DNA of 64,000 nucleotides. Origin: Acetatifactor sp. Its GTDB lineage: Bacteria > Bacillota > Clostridia > Lachnospirales > Lachnospiraceae. Within the stretch, counting starts at the first letter, position 1; every line of letters starts with the position of its first letter. Both the position numbers and the translations under genes were made by a program. A model generated the notes under the pieces. The model made no database searches. It was not told the origin of the DNA and saw only the letters and a list, made by a program, of their open reading frames with translations. The stretch covers positions 64,990-128,989 of the forward strand of contig JAILHH010000001.1 in the NCBI GenBank assembly GCA_024695935.1. Direction: 5' to 3'. Shown piece by piece: positions 43,824 through 52,367 of the stretch.

Positions 43824-44429
43824 ATGAGATACGGTGTTTTAGGCGGTACATTTAATCCCATACACAAAGGTCATGTAAAACTTGCCAACGAGGCTAAGGT
43901 TCAGGCAGATCTTGATAAGGTTTACTTTGTACCGACAGGTGTACCTTATTTAAAAAAACAAAATACAGTTTTGGATTCCGGTCACAGATTAAAGATGGTG
44001 GAGCTTGCCATCTCTGACTATGACTGTTTTGAAACATCGGATATGGAGATTAAGCGAAAAGGTAATACTTACACTTATGAAACTTTACAGGAGTTTCATT
44101 CTCTTTACCCTGATGACGAACTGTTTTTTATAATGGGTGCGGATTGCCTTTTTACCATTGAAAAATGGTACAGACCTGAGATCATATTCGAACTTTCCAC
44201 TTTGATCGCTGTGGGGCGGGACGATCTTGATGAAAGAGATGTAAAGATAAAAGCAAAAGATCTGGAGGACAGATTTGGTGCAAAGATCATTATAATCGAT
44301 TTTGAAATGATAAACATATCCTCGACAATGATCAGGGACTCACTGAAAGAAAATGAGTCAATGCCCGATCTTTTGGATGAAAAAGTGTTTGAATACATAA
44401 AAGAAAATCATCTTTACGGAGTAAAATGA
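43824..44429 (+). CDS. nadD: Nicotinate-nucleotide adenylyltransferase
   Basis: 201-residue enzyme joining NaMN and ATP to NaAD in NAD synthesis. The nucleotidyltransferase motif GTFNPIHKGHVKLA is near the N-terminus, and ISSTMIRDSL near the C-terminus; FFIMGADCLFTIEKWYRPE is also typical. AAAAGGTGG precedes the ATG. No other NAD genes are in the window; the position between yhbY and yqeK is standard in Firmicutes. Confidence 0.97.
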   Translation: MRYGVLGGTFNPIHKGHVKLANEAKVQADLDKVYFVPTGVPYLKKQNTVLDSGHRLKMVELAISDYDCFETSDMEIKRKGNTYTYETLQEFHSLYPDDELFFIMGADCLFTIEKWYRPEIIFELSTLIAVGRDDLDERDVKIKAKDLEDRFGAKIIIIDFEMINISSTMIRDSLKENESMPDLLDEKVFEYIKENHLYGVK

Positions 44430-44453
44430 TCATATAACACTTTGGAGATACAA

Positions 44454-45032
44454 ATGAAAACTGCTGAATTTATAAAGATCAGAGAATCCCTAAAAAAAGA
44501 GCTTGATGAAAAGCGTTATGAGCATACACTGGGGGTCTCATTTACGGCTGCGGCCATGGCCATGAAGTATGGCGTTCCCATTAAAAGTGCTCAGCTGGCC
44601 GGTTTATTGCATGACTGTGCAAAATGTCTTACCGGCAAACAGAAGCTTTCCATATGCAAAAAGAATGATATACCGGTTTCGGAGTTTGAAAATAATAATC
44701 CTGATATGTTACACGGTAAAGTCGGTGCTTTTATTGCCGCCACCCAATACGGTGTTGAGGACGAGGATATCTTAAATGCCATAACATATCATACAACCGG
44801 CAGGCCCGGAATGAGTAAACTTGAAAAAATCATCTATATTGCAGATTATATAGAGCCAGGCAGAAAACCTCTGCCGGATCTGGATGCCATCAGAAATGAG
44901 GCGTTTTCGGATCTTGACGGATGCCTGATCCATTTATTGAGGTCCAGTCTTGATTATCTGCATGAAAGCGGAAGACCAATTGATGATATGACGGAAAAGA
45001 CATATAAATATTACATCGAAGAAAATATATAA
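44454..45032 (+). CDS. yqeK: YqeK family HD-domain hydrolase (Ap4A hydrolase)
   Basis: 192 residues with an HD metal site: HTLGVSFTAAAMAMKYG, then LLHDCAKCL (HD pair) and later ITYHTTGRPGMSKLEKIIYI with DYIEPGRK. YqeK proteins split diadenosine tetraphosphate symmetrically. The ATG at 44454 is used because of TTGGAGA 6 nt upstream; the ORF can be read from TTG at 44442, inside that site. It follows nadD by 24 nt, the common arrangement. Confidence 0.93.
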   Translation: MKTAEFIKIRESLKKELDEKRYEHTLGVSFTAAAMAMKYGVPIKSAQLAGLLHDCAKCLTGKQKLSICKKNDIPVSEFENNNPDMLHGKVGAFIAATQYGVEDEDILNAITYHTTGRPGMSKLEKIIYIADYIEPGRKPLPDLDAIRNEAFSDLDGCLIHLLRSSLDYLHESGRPIDDMTEKTYKYYIEENI

Positions 45033-45046
45033 AGGCGGTAAGAGTA

Positions 45047-45397
45047 ATGAATTCAAAGGAAATGGCATCCCTTGCTATTGAAGCATTGGAAGATAAGAAA
45101 GCAGAAGACATTAAAGTGATCGATATCAGTGAGATATCACCGATCGCGGATTATTTTATAATAGCAGGCGGTCATAATGTAAGTCAGCTTCAGGCTTTAA
45201 GTGACAATGTGGCCGAGAAACTTGGGGGAGTAAATGTACACGCGAAACAGGTTGAAGGATATAATACGGCTAACTGGATCCTTATGGACTATGCCGATAT
45301 CATTGTTCATATTTTTGATAAAGAGAACCGTAATCTTTATAATCTTGAAAGGCTTTGGAGAGACGGTAAAGAAGTGGATATTGAGAGTTTAAAATAA
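45047..45397 (+). CDS. rsfS: Ribosome silencing factor RsfS
   Basis: 116 residues. RsfS binds L14 and blocks subunit joining when nutrients are short. Family motifs: KAEDIKVIDISEISPIADYF, AGGHNVSQLQALSDNV, then YNTANWILMDYADIIVHIF and the end NLERLWRDGKEVDI. AAGGCGGTAAGAG is the ribosome site. It closes the ribosome cluster and is followed by a terminator shared with lexA. Confidence 0.97.
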   Translation: MNSKEMASLAIEALEDKKAEDIKVIDISEISPIADYFIIAGGHNVSQLQALSDNVAEKLGGVNVHAKQVEGYNTANWILMDYADIIVHIFDKENRNLYNLERLWRDGKEVDIESLK

Positions 45398-45437
45398 TGA
45401 TTTTTTTAGTTTATAGTTTATTGTTTTTAAAATGATT

Positions 45438-45476
45438 AAGGGAAGTATCTGACTTATGATCGGATACTTCCCTTTT
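45438..45476. terminator. Terminator between rsfS and lexA (convergent)
   Basis: AAGGGAAGTATC (45438-45449) pairs perfectly with GATACTTCCCTT (45463-45474). Plus-strand transcripts get TTTTT after the stem; minus-strand transcripts from lexA get a weaker T-rich run. Confidence 0.85.
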
Positions 45477-45486
45477 TGTAATTGTC

Positions 45487-46104
45487 TTATTTATAGAATC
45501 TGAAGACTCCGAATACTTTTCCGAGGATCTGGCAGTCATCAACTATGATGGGATCCATATTGTCATTTTCAGGCTGAAGCCTTACATGACCGTCCTCGCG
45601 ATAAAAGGTCTTTACTGTAGCGGAGTCATCTATAAGTGCTACAACGGTCTCGCCGTTATGAGCTGTATTGCAGGAGTGAACAAAAACCATGTCTCCGCTG
45701 AAGATTCCTGCGTTTATCATGGAATTACCGCGCACGTTTAAGATGAAAGAATCTCCGGGAGGCGCGAAATTGGCGGGGATAGGAAAGTATTCTTCTATAT
45801 TTTCTTCAGCAAGGATAGGAGTTCCGGCAGCCACATTCCCAACCACGGGAATGCTGACCATCTCGGTCCTCATTATCTGAAACGAATCATCGCATATTTC
45901 GATGGCCCTTGGTTTTGTGGGGTCTCTCTTTATATATCCGTTGAGCTCAAGCCTCTCTAAGTGAGCAAAAACTGAAGATGTGGATTTTAAGTGAACCCTG
46001 TCACAGATCTCTCTGACAGTTGGGGGATATCCTTTCTTAATGATCTCTTCTTTTAAAAAATCAAGGATTTCCTGTTGCTTGGGTGTGATTCCTTTACTCT
46101 TCAT
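45487..46104 (-). CDS. lexA: SOS repressor LexA
   Basis: 205-residue repressor. N-terminal winged helix (QQEILDFLKEEIIKKGYPPT, VREICDRVHLKSTSSVFAHL) and C-terminal S24 self-cleavage domain: scissile A93-G94 in VGNVAAGTPI, Ser128 in RGNSMINAG and Lys165 in SATVKTFYR. The ATG at 46104 has AGGAGG (46112-46117 region) 7 nt upstream; a TTG one codon earlier is not needed. It diverges from the YneA-like gene; LexA boxes lie at both promoters, implying self-control. Confidence 0.98.
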   Translation of the reverse strand: MKSKGITPKQQEILDFLKEEIIKKGYPPTVREICDRVHLKSTSSVFAHLERLELNGYIKRDPTKPRAIEICDDSFQIMRTEMVSIPVVGNVAAGTPILAEENIEEYFPIPANFAPPGDSFILNVRGNSMINAGIFSGDMVFVHSCNTAHNGETVVALIDDSATVKTFYREDGHVRLQPENDNMDPIIVDDCQILGKVFGVFRFYK

Positions 46105-46123
46105 CAATAATCCTCCTGAAAAC

Positions 46124-46137
46124 CGAATCTATGTTCT
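46124..46137 (-). promoter_or_regulatory. LexA box near the lexA transcription start
   Basis: CGAATCTATGTTCT, two mismatches from the Gram-positive box CGAAC-N4-GTTCG, just downstream of the predicted lexA start site. Confidence 0.6.
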
Positions 46138-46148
46138 GATTTAAATCA

Positions 46149-46177
46149 AGTATATCATGTTTATTTTGAAATTGCAA
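46149..46177 (-). promoter_or_regulatory. Promoter of lexA
   Basis: On the minus strand TTGCAA (46177-46172), 17-nt spacer, TATACT (46154-46149). Confidence 0.7.
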
Positions 46178-46210
46178 ACGTATCTTCCAAAAATATGTTC
46201 GAATTTTTTG

Positions 46211-46239
46211 TTGACAAACGAAACTCTGTTCGATATAAT
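46211..46239 (+). promoter_or_regulatory. SOS promoter of the YneA-like gene
   Basis: Consensus TTGACA (46211-46216), 17-nt spacer, consensus TATAAT (46234-46239). A LexA box fills almost the whole spacer. Confidence 0.9.
46219..46232 (+). promoter_or_regulatory. LexA box 1 (between -35 and -10)
   Basis: CGAAACTCTGTTCG: one mismatch from CGAAC-N4-GTTCG. Bound LexA would block RNA polymerase at this perfect promoter. Confidence 0.85.
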
Positions 46240-46246
46240 TCAAATC

Positions 46247-46260
46247 AGAACAGATGTTCA
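46247..46260 (+). promoter_or_regulatory. LexA box 2 (at the transcription start)
   Basis: AGAACAGATGTTCA has the perfect core GAAC-N4-GTTC and lies 28 bp after box 1, near +1 of the YneA-like transcript. Confidence 0.75.
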
Positions 46261-46291
46261 GAACGTAGTTTCTTGACGGAGGAGATTTATT

Positions 46292-46669
46292 ATGGATATC
46301 AGAAATATGGATGAAAGAGAACTCAGATTATACAAAAACAAATTGCGCAGAAAGAAGATCGTCAGGAGAAGGATGATCGTTTTTGCTCTGGCTGTTTCAA
46401 TGATCCTTGTGACTTTGATCTCTGCCTTCAGTTTTAAATCCAGCGCTGAATCATCCATAGATCATGAATATAAATATTATACATCCGTTACGGTAAAATA
46501 CGGCGATACTTTATATGATATAAGTGACAGATACATCGATTACGATCATTACGCTTCAAAGGCTGAATATATCAGAGAAGTTGCTTCCATTAACGGTTTA
46601 AATTCAAAATGTGACATTATTTCCGGGCAGATGATCATAGTTCCTTATTATTCGGCTGAATACAAATAA
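46292..46669 (+). CDS. yneA: LysM membrane protein, YneA-like SOS division inhibitor
   Basis: 125 residues: a basic N-terminus (RLYKNKLRRKKIVRRRM), one membrane helix (IVFALAVSMILVTLISAF) and an extracellular LysM domain (VKYGDTLYDISDRYI ... NGLNSKCDIISGQMIIVP). In B. subtilis YneA has the same layout, sits divergent to lexA and halts division during DNA damage. Here the promoter carries two LexA boxes. Sequence identity to YneA is low, so the name rests on architecture, position and control. GGAGGAG precedes the ATG. Confidence 0.8.
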   Translation: MDIRNMDERELRLYKNKLRRKKIVRRRMIVFALAVSMILVTLISAFSFKSSAESSIDHEYKYYTSVTVKYGDTLYDISDRYIDYDHYASKAEYIREVASINGLNSKCDIISGQMIIVPYYSAEYK

Positions 46670-46677
46670 ACTTCGTT

Positions 46678-46699
46678 TAAATTTATTGTAATAAATTTA
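46678..46699. repeat. AT-only perfect palindrome after the YneA-like gene
   Basis: TAAATTTATT (46678-46687) and AATAAATTTA (46690-46699) are perfect inverted arms with a GT centre. No T-run follows, so a terminator function is doubtful. Confidence 0.4.
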
Positions 46700-46758
46700 T
46701 TATAAATTGAATATTTTGCTGTTTCTTTATCAATTACTGCCAATTTGCCTTCAATACG

Positions 46759-46767
46759 TGTTATAAT
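46759..46767 (+). promoter_or_regulatory. Extended -10 promoter of the 59-aa gene
   Basis: TGTTATAAT: a TG one base before a consensus TATAAT (46762-46767), 31 nt before the ATG. The -35 region is poor, as allowed for extended -10 promoters. Confidence 0.6.
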
Positions 46768-46798
46768 ATCCTTAAATTAAATCTTGGAGGTTTAGCTT

Positions 46799-46978
46799 AT
46801 GGATATCAATAAATATTTAGACAAACTGGAAGAATCTGTAACCCTTACAAAGAAAGATTTACTGCTTGGCGGTCTGGTGGTTTTGCTTACAGGAGTGGCA
46901 TATGGCGCCATCAAAGCTTCGAAGTACAAAGACAAAAGAGTCTCACGTTTTTATGCAGATGAAGACTCCGATTATTGA
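46799..46978 (+). CDS. 59-aa membrane protein, unknown function
   Basis: A short ORF with TTGGAGG 7 nt upstream encodes MDINKYLDKLEESVTLTKKD, a hydrophobic helix (LLLGGLVVLLTGVAYGAI, residues 21-38) and a basic then acidic tail ending FYADEDSDY. The charged N-terminal helix, single membrane segment and acidic end suggest a small membrane adaptor. It lies 43 nt before the AI-2E family gene and may share its transcript. I do not recognise a named family. Confidence 0.65.
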   Translation: MDINKYLDKLEESVTLTKKDLLLGGLVVLLTGVAYGAIKASKYKDKRVSRFYADEDSDY

Positions 46979-47021
46979 TCTTTGAATTCTTATCGATAAC
47001 TTTGACTAAAGGATACAGCAT

Positions 47022-48521
47022 ATGAAACGATTATTGAACAACCAGTATTTTAAATGGGGTTTTACGGCATTTTTATCGATTGCTGCCAGTGTTATATTTA
47101 TCTATCTTATATTTTACAGTTCGGAATTTGCAGGTGATTTTAAGTTTATTACCGGCATTCTGACACCTGTCATTTCGGGTCTTGTGATCGCATATATTCT
47201 GACGCCTGTGATGAATTTTATCGAGTATAAAATATTTGTCCCCATCAGAAATTTTTTTAAAAAGGATAAGACGAACAGAAACGGCAGTACCGTTACTCAT
47301 GCGTTCGCTATTTTATTTACCATAGTTTTCTTTGTTTTATTACTCTATGGTTTTTTCAGATTGCTGATATCACAGATCGTTCCCAGTATCGTAAATATCA
47401 CAAATAATTTTGACAGTTACATCGATAATTTTACCAAATGGATAACCAGGTTGATGTCTGAAGATTATCCTGATCTCGGTAATAAAATCACCGAGCTGGT
47501 GGACAAGTATTCAATTGAGATAGAAGACTGGTTAAATACAACAGTAATGGACAAGACCGCAGTTGTCATAAAGACTTTATCCTTAAGTGTTTTAGCTTTC
47601 TTCCAGGGATTTTGGCACTTTATCATCGGTTTTATCATTTCCATATATGTTCTTGCCAGCAAAGACAGGTTTGCAGGTCAGGCAAAGAAAATGGTATATG
47701 CTCTCTTTAACAGAGATTTTGCCAATATAATGCTCAATAATTTCAGTTTTACCAATAAAACCTTTGTGGGATTTTTAAGCGGTAAAATAATGGATTCCAT
47801 CATTATAGGCATACTTTGTTTTATCGGAACATCTATTATGGGAACACCTTATGCGGCCCTGGTCAGCGTTATCATCGGAGTGACCAATATAATCCCTTTT
47901 TTTGGTCCTTACCTGGGTGCAATTCCCACAAGTATTTTTATTCTCATAGTCACACCAACGGTTCCCATGAACTGTGTTAAATTCATAATTTTTATACTGT
48001 TGCTTCAACAGCTTGACGGAAATGTCATCGGCCCCAAGATCCTGGGCGAAAGTACCGGTTTATCCGGTTTCTGGGTAATCTTTTCGCTGACTTTATTTGG
48101 CGGATTATGGGGTATTCCAGGAATGATCCTGGGTGTTCCGATCTTTGCTGTTATATATGCAATGATCACTTCATATGTGAACGCACTTCTTATCAAGAAA
48201 GAATTAAGTATCAATTCCTGTGATTATATAAATGCATGTGAAGTCGATCGTGACGGAAATATCATTGAATTTGTACCTGATTATAAGCTAAGGAGTAAAG
48301 AATTAAAGAACGTGGAATACGGTTCCACATTTAAGACTACCATTGAGCAGAATCAAAAGAAAAGAAAAAATGATATCATAAATTTTGCAGACAATACTGC
48401 ATCAGATAAAGATAATTTTAACGTTGATCATAAGGATAATGATGAATCTCAAGACATTGATAACATTAAAACTTCTACAGTTTTATCAGATAGTATTGAT
48501 TCTGATGAGTCTCATGATTAA
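47022..48521 (+). CDS. AI-2E family transporter (PerM/YdiK type)
   Basis: 499 residues. About eight membrane segments (for example [53 protein letters not shown]) and the family-typical [20 protein letters not shown] and [20 protein letters not shown]. Members have been linked to AI-2 or ion export, but most are untested. A hydrophilic acidic tail of about 100 residues follows, ending [10 protein letters not shown]; it is low in complexity and poorly conserved. The ATG has a weak upstream site (AAAGGAT). Confidence 0.87.
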   Translation: MKRLLNNQYFKWGFTAFLSIAASVIFIYLIFYSSEFAGDFKFITGILTPVISGLVIAYILTPVMNFIEYKIFVPIRNFFKKDKTNRNGSTVTHAFAILFTIVFFVLLLYGFFRLLISQIVPSIVNITNNFDSYIDNFTKWITRLMSEDYPDLGNKITELVDKYSIEIEDWLNTTVMDKTAVVIKTLSLSVLAFFQGFWHFIIGFIISIYVLASKDRFAGQAKKMVYALFNRDFANIMLNNFSFTNKTFVGFLSGKIMDSIIIGILCFIGTSIMGTPYAALVSVIIGVTNIIPFFGPYLGAIPTSIFILIVTPTVPMNCVKFIIFILLLQQLDGNVIGPKILGESTGLSGFWVIFSLTLFGGLWGIPGMILGVPIFAVIYAMITSYVNALLIKKELSINSCDYINACEVDRDGNIIEFVPDYKLRSKELKNVEYGSTFKTTIEQNQKKRKNDIINFADNTASDKDNFNVDHKDNDESQDIDNIKTSTVLSDSIDSDESHD

Positions 48522-48553
48522 AAAAAATTTTTATTGATTGGATATTTGAAGTT

Positions 48554-49003
48554 ATGCGTTTTGTAATACAGAGAGTTACCCATGCCGAGGTTGTGGTTGA
48601 AGGCAATAAGATCGGCGCAATTGATAAAGGATTCCTGGTCCTTATCGGCATATCAGCCACTGATACAAAAGAAATTGCCGATAAAATGGTTAAAAAGATG
48701 ATCGGACTCAGAATTTTTGCGGATGAAAATGACAAGACAAATTTAGACCTTAATTCCGTTAACGGTTCACTTCTTTTGATCTCACAATTTACTTTATATG
48801 CTGATTGTAAAAAGGGAAACAGACCCTCATTTACAGATGCCGCAAAGCCTGACATGGCAAATGAGATCTATGAATATATCATCTCAAAATGCAGGGAATC
48901 GGTTTCAAATGTCCAAACCGGCGAATTTGGTGCCGATATGAAGGTCAGTCTCTTAAATGACGGACCATTTACCGTGATCCTCGACTCTGATGTGATTTTA
49001 TAA
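48554..49003 (+). CDS. dtd: D-aminoacyl-tRNA deacylase
   Basis: 149 residues, normal length. Dtd removes D-amino acids (and glycine mischarged on tRNA-Ala) from tRNA. It begins [20 protein letters not shown] and has the active-site motifs [17 protein letters not shown] and [11 protein letters not shown], where the Gly-cis-Pro pair enforces chirality. It is the last plus-strand gene; the coding strand switches after it. Confidence 0.96.
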   Translation: MRFVIQRVTHAEVVVEGNKIGAIDKGFLVLIGISATDTKEIADKMVKKMIGLRIFADENDKTNLDLNSVNGSLLLISQFTLYADCKKGNRPSFTDAAKPDMANEIYEYIISKCRESVSNVQTGEFGADMKVSLLNDGPFTVILDSDVIL

Positions 49004-49063
49004 TTTAGTTTATTTTATTATTAAACATCATTTTATCAGATGATATAAATCTGAAATAAATCA

Positions 49064-50122
49064 TTAACTGTAAGGGTCGACCTTGGCAGCCTGGCGCCTG
49101 TGGGCGTCCTCGCTGGCTGCATAATGCTTTGCTGTGGTATTAATGTCGGAATGGCCCAAAACGTCGGCTACAAGCCTGATATCACCGGTTTTGTTATATA
49201 GAGCCGTGCCATAGGTAGAACGCATTTTATGAGGCGATATTTTCTTGTTTGATACGGCTACAGCCGCATATTTACCCACCATTTCCTGTACGGAACGCAC
49301 AGCCATTCTTTTCTTTCTGGTGCTCATAAAAAGCGCTTTTTCCTTGTCGGATTCGATATAATTTTTCCTTTCAAATTCAATATAATCAAGGAGAGCTTCC
49401 TCTGTGACATCATCAAAGTAAAGAATATGCTCTTTACGGCCTTTTCTGACAACACACATGGATCTTTCCTTGAAATTGATATCATTCATATCAAGTCCCA
49501 CACACTCGGAGACACGGATTCCGGTTCGCAGCAGGAGAGTAAGTATTGCATAATCCCTGTATTTGGTTTTATCAAGGACTTTTCTTTGATGTTCTGAACC
49601 AACCTCTGAATATTTGATCACATTTAAAAAGTCGTTTACTTCATCAGGTGTAAGTCTGGTTATAATATGATCGTCATCCTTGCGGTTTTGCTTATTTGCG
49701 CCCACAGTCGGGTCCGTCTGCATAAATTGATGCTCGCACATATATTTATAAAATGATCTTAATGCTGACATTTTCCTGGCAATGCCGCTTATGTTATTCT
49801 GCAGATCGGCTTTACCTATAACAGTTACGTCTCTGGCTGATAAATACTTTTGATATTCATTAATATCCTGAAAAGATAACTGATCCAGTATATTTAAAGG
49901 TATATCGATGGTTTCGTATTTTTGCGCAGGGGGACAGAATTCCTTCAGATAAGTCAGGAATGTCTGCAGATCGTATGCATATGAAATTGCTGTATTTGGA
50001 TTTCGCATGGCTCTGGAATCAAGAAATTCATAAGTATAAGTCGGAAGAGTTTTCTTCATGGCTTCAAGCTTTATACGATAATTTCTGTCTTTTTGCTTAT
50101 TAAATTCAGAATCTCGACCCAT
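49064..50122 (-). CDS. Tyrosine recombinase, XerS-like
   Basis: 352 residues. N-terminal SAM-like DNA-binding domain (about 30-145) and catalytic domain with Arg203 (LLRTGIRVSEC), Lys227 (VVRKGRKEH), His298 and Arg301 (SPHKMRSTYG), His324 (VLGHSDINTT) and nucleophile Tyr334 (AKHYAAS), so it should be active. The N-terminus (LPTYTYEFLDS) and length recall XerS, the single chromosome-dimer recombinase of streptococci. HxxR with M between is normal. The ATG at 50122 has CGGAGGT 9 nt upstream; the frame extends to 50188 without a site. No phage genes adjoin, so a housekeeping or mobile role is open. Confidence 0.82.
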   Translation of the reverse strand: MGRDSEFNKQKDRNYRIKLEAMKKTLPTYTYEFLDSRAMRNPNTAISYAYDLQTFLTYLKEFCPPAQKYETIDIPLNILDQLSFQDINEYQKYLSARDVTVIGKADLQNNISGIARKMSALRSFYKYMCEHQFMQTDPTVGANKQNRKDDDHIITRLTPDEVNDFLNVIKYSEVGSEHQRKVLDKTKYRDYAILTLLLRTGIRVSECVGLDMNDINFKERSMCVVRKGRKEHILYFDDVTEEALLDYIEFERKNYIESDKEKALFMSTRKKRMAVRSVQEMVGKYAAVAVSNKKISPHKMRSTYGTALYNKTGDIRLVADVLGHSDINTTAKHYAASEDAHRRQAAKVDPYS

Positions 50123-50192
50123 ATTAAAAAAACCTCCGATAAGTGTGGATTTAGGCTGCGCGCAGTGACTCTTACGAAATATATGCACTTTT

Positions 50193-50218
50193 TAGCGTTA
50201 AATTGAGATTTAACGCTA
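50193..50218. repeat. Perfect palindrome upstream of the XerS-like gene
   Basis: TAGCGTTAAA (50193-50202), six-base centre TTGAGA, TTTAACGCTA (50209-50218). No T-run on either side, so it is not an obvious terminator. It lies 71 bp before the recombinase start and could be an operator or a recombination site. Confidence 0.6.
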
Positions 50219-50232
50219 TGTTATAAATCCAT

Positions 50233-50286
50233 ATTACCCTCTTTTCAGCATAAAATCAAGCATTTTCAATATGTTTTGAGGGTAAT
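50233..50286. repeat. Inverted repeat between RNase E/G and the recombinase
   Basis: ATTACCCTC (50233-50241) and GAGGGTAAT (50278-50286) are perfect 9-bp arms separated by 36 bp. It lies 44 bp after the RNase E/G stop; a role in ending that transcript is possible but no T-run follows on the minus strand. Confidence 0.5.
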
Positions 50287-50329
50287 TTTAATGGATTAGA
50301 TTTAAAGAAATAATGTAAATATTTTTATT

Positions 50330-51616
50330 TTACGACCGATCTTCCGATCTGAAATAGATTTCCTTAATGGACGGGCCTGATTTTTTCCTGGTAAATTCGG
50401 CCAGATCCAAAGCCGTTAAATCTTTAAAACAAATTCCGGACGGATCTTTTTTTGATATGGCTTTTAGATACTCTATAAATTCAGCCCTTTGTTTTTTATC
50501 TTTATAATTTATAAAATCAATGATGATTATGCCTGAAATGTTCCTGAGTCTTATCTGTCTTAATGCTTCTGACGCTGCTTCACGGTTTAGATCATCCACA
50601 GGCTGTTTCCCTTCTGTTTTGGCACTGTTAACGTCAATAACGGTCAAAGCTTCCAATTGGTCGATCACAATATTGCCGCCCGATTTTAGCCAGATTTGAC
50701 GCTTTAAAATGGATTCTGCTTTTGAATCCAGTCCATATAATGAATTCAGGCTTAAATCTTTGTCATCATATAGCCTTATTTTCGGCTGTTTTTCCGCATT
50801 TACACCATTTTCAGATGTTAAAAATGCTCTTGTATAAAGTTCGTGATCCTTGTTATTTTCAACGATGATCTCATCAAAGGCTCCGAAACTTATGGAATTG
50901 ATCTTATTTCTGATACTTACACTTATGATATCACCTTGATTTAAACAGGAAAACAGTGTTTTGTGACTGCTCTCCCTAAGGGTTGTTAATAGTTTAACAA
51001 AACTTTTCCTTAATCTTGATAAAATTTCATCGTTTGAATACTCTCTGCAGGCTGTTCTTATGGTCAGATCCACGGGATATTCGAATTCCTCCAACATTTT
51101 TTGGATCATAGAAAAGTCAAATCTGTTTTTTTCTTCTTCAGAAAGCTTTTTTGAATAATGAAAAGTACTGCTCTTTACACCTGTTTTAAATACAAACAGA
51201 TCATCGGTATATTCGATATTGCAGGTAATAAAAGGAAGCTTGGTCTTAATCCTTTCTCTTTCTATCTTTACGATTATCTCATCCGATAAAAGGATCCTGC
51301 CATCGTTTTTTCTGTTTAATACAAGTGGTAAGTCTCCTTCTTTTAAAGACATATAACATATTTCACCCTTTTGTATCTCCACAAAAACAGATCCGTTATT
51401 CCTGTCAATATTTTGAACTCTGCCCACATATATAAGGCCTGTTCGGTCTTTTTCGGGATCAAACAGATCAAAGCCTTCCAATCTGTTATCCTTTATAAAG
51501 AATACTGCCTTTCTGTCTTTATACTTTGAGATTATTATTTTCCCCTTTTTGGTATTTCTCAAAGCATTTTCCTCGCTATTTAAATGTATATTTGATACTT
51601 TTACATCCCTGGACAT
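50330..51616 (-). CDS. rng: Ribonuclease E/G family protein (short form)
   Basis: 428 residues of the RNase E/G endoribonuclease family, which cuts single-stranded RNA in rRNA maturation and mRNA decay. An S1-like domain lies near the N-terminus (TGLIYVGRVQNIDRNNGSVFVEIQ). The DNase I-like catalytic part has LTVIDVNSAKTEG and IIIIDFINYKDKKQRAEF, each with the metal-binding Asp. The protein ends soon after EFTRKKSGPSIKEI; the CPxC zinc-link and the small domain of classical RNase G are absent. The ATG at 51616 has GAGGA upstream. It is downstream of the two radical SAM genes. Confidence 0.9.
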   Translation of the reverse strand: MSRDVKVSNIHLNSEENALRNTKKGKIIISKYKDRKAVFFIKDNRLEGFDLFDPEKDRTGLIYVGRVQNIDRNNGSVFVEIQKGEICYMSLKEGDLPLVLNRKNDGRILLSDEIIVKIERERIKTKLPFITCNIEYTDDLFVFKTGVKSSTFHYSKKLSEEEKNRFDFSMIQKMLEEFEYPVDLTIRTACREYSNDEILSRLRKSFVKLLTTLRESSHKTLFSCLNQGDIISVSIRNKINSISFGAFDEIIVENNKDHELYTRAFLTSENGVNAEKQPKIRLYDDKDLSLNSLYGLDSKAESILKRQIWLKSGGNIVIDQLEALTVIDVNSAKTEGKQPVDDLNREAASEALRQIRLRNISGIIIIDFINYKDKKQRAEFIEYLKAISKKDPSGICFKDLTALDLAEFTRKKSGPSIKEIYFRSEDRS

Positions 51617-51630
51617 CAATATTCCTCATA

Positions 51631-52323
51631 TTAAAACACATTCATGGGCTGATATAGCGGCTCTTCTTCAGTGCCGTTATTTTTATATGTTTCCTCACGG
51701 GTTACATGAAAAAATATATTTTCAGGTTCCTTTTCGTCATTGACTTCATATAATTTGGATATTACCTGAGAAGGCTTTACATTTCCGGAACTTGAACAGT
51801 CTAAAAGCATGCTGTAACCTTTATCTGTGACCTTTATATCAAAAAGACCCGGCTTTATATCAACTTCTCTTTTCCCTGCTTTTCCTGTTTTTTCAATTAA
51901 AAGCTCATCTTTTTCAAGCATTTTTGAAAGACCGTCCGACAGATCAAATGAAGGCATATATCCATCCTTAAAGATAACTGTATAAAGAGCCGCAGCCACG
52001 CTGCTCATGGCATTTTTTGCATTGTCAGGCAGTATCGTAACATCTGTGACCTTTATGCCTTCAACGGAAACGGCATTGATCCTATCCATTATATCCTTAC
52101 AGTTTGTGATGGAGTTAACTTCGATATCCATATATTCTCCGTTACTTTCAACACCTACACTCAAAGGCTGGGCAAAGCTCATCACCTGATGAGGTGAAAA
52201 TCCGGAAGTATATTTTACATCGATCTCAGACCTTCTGATGGCTTTTTGAAAGAATCTCATCACATCCAGATGTCCTATGAATCTGATGGGGCCAAATTTT
52301 GTGAATTTTATCCTTAATTTCAT
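51631..52323 (-). CDS. TIGR03936 family radical SAM-associated protein (DUF2344)
   Basis: 230 residues, starting MKLRIKFTKFGPIRFIGHLD and containing RRSEIDVKYTSGFSPHQVMS and FAQPLSVGVESNGEYMDIEV, the family's typical N-terminal half. It usually follows, or is fused to, the TIGR03960 radical SAM protein encoded directly upstream here. No function is proven; a role in tRNA or rRNA modification has been supposed. The start at 52323 is used because AAAGGGA precedes it and homology begins there; the frame is open to 52392 inside the intergenic region. Confidence 0.88.
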   Translation of the reverse strand: MKLRIKFTKFGPIRFIGHLDVMRFFQKAIRRSEIDVKYTSGFSPHQVMSFAQPLSVGVESNGEYMDIEVNSITNCKDIMDRINAVSVEGIKVTDVTILPDNAKNAMSSVAAALYTVIFKDGYMPSFDLSDGLSKMLEKDELLIEKTGKAGKREVDIKPGLFDIKVTDKGYSMLLDCSSSGNVKPSQVISKLYEVNDEKEPENIFFHVTREETYKNNGTEEEPLYQPMNVF

Positions 52324-52367
52324 AAAAATCCCTTTCGAATCAATACTTTTACGGATACATGAATATA

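Noticed and set aside
49020-49060. Convergent terminator between dtd and the recombinase
   Set aside because: CAGAT/ATCTG can pair but the stem is short, AT-rich and lacks a T-run.
50193-50218. Classical XerCD dif site
   Set aside because: The arms include GTTAAAT as in XerD half-sites, but it faces inward rather than outward, so it is not a normal dif. It is kept only as a palindrome of unknown role.
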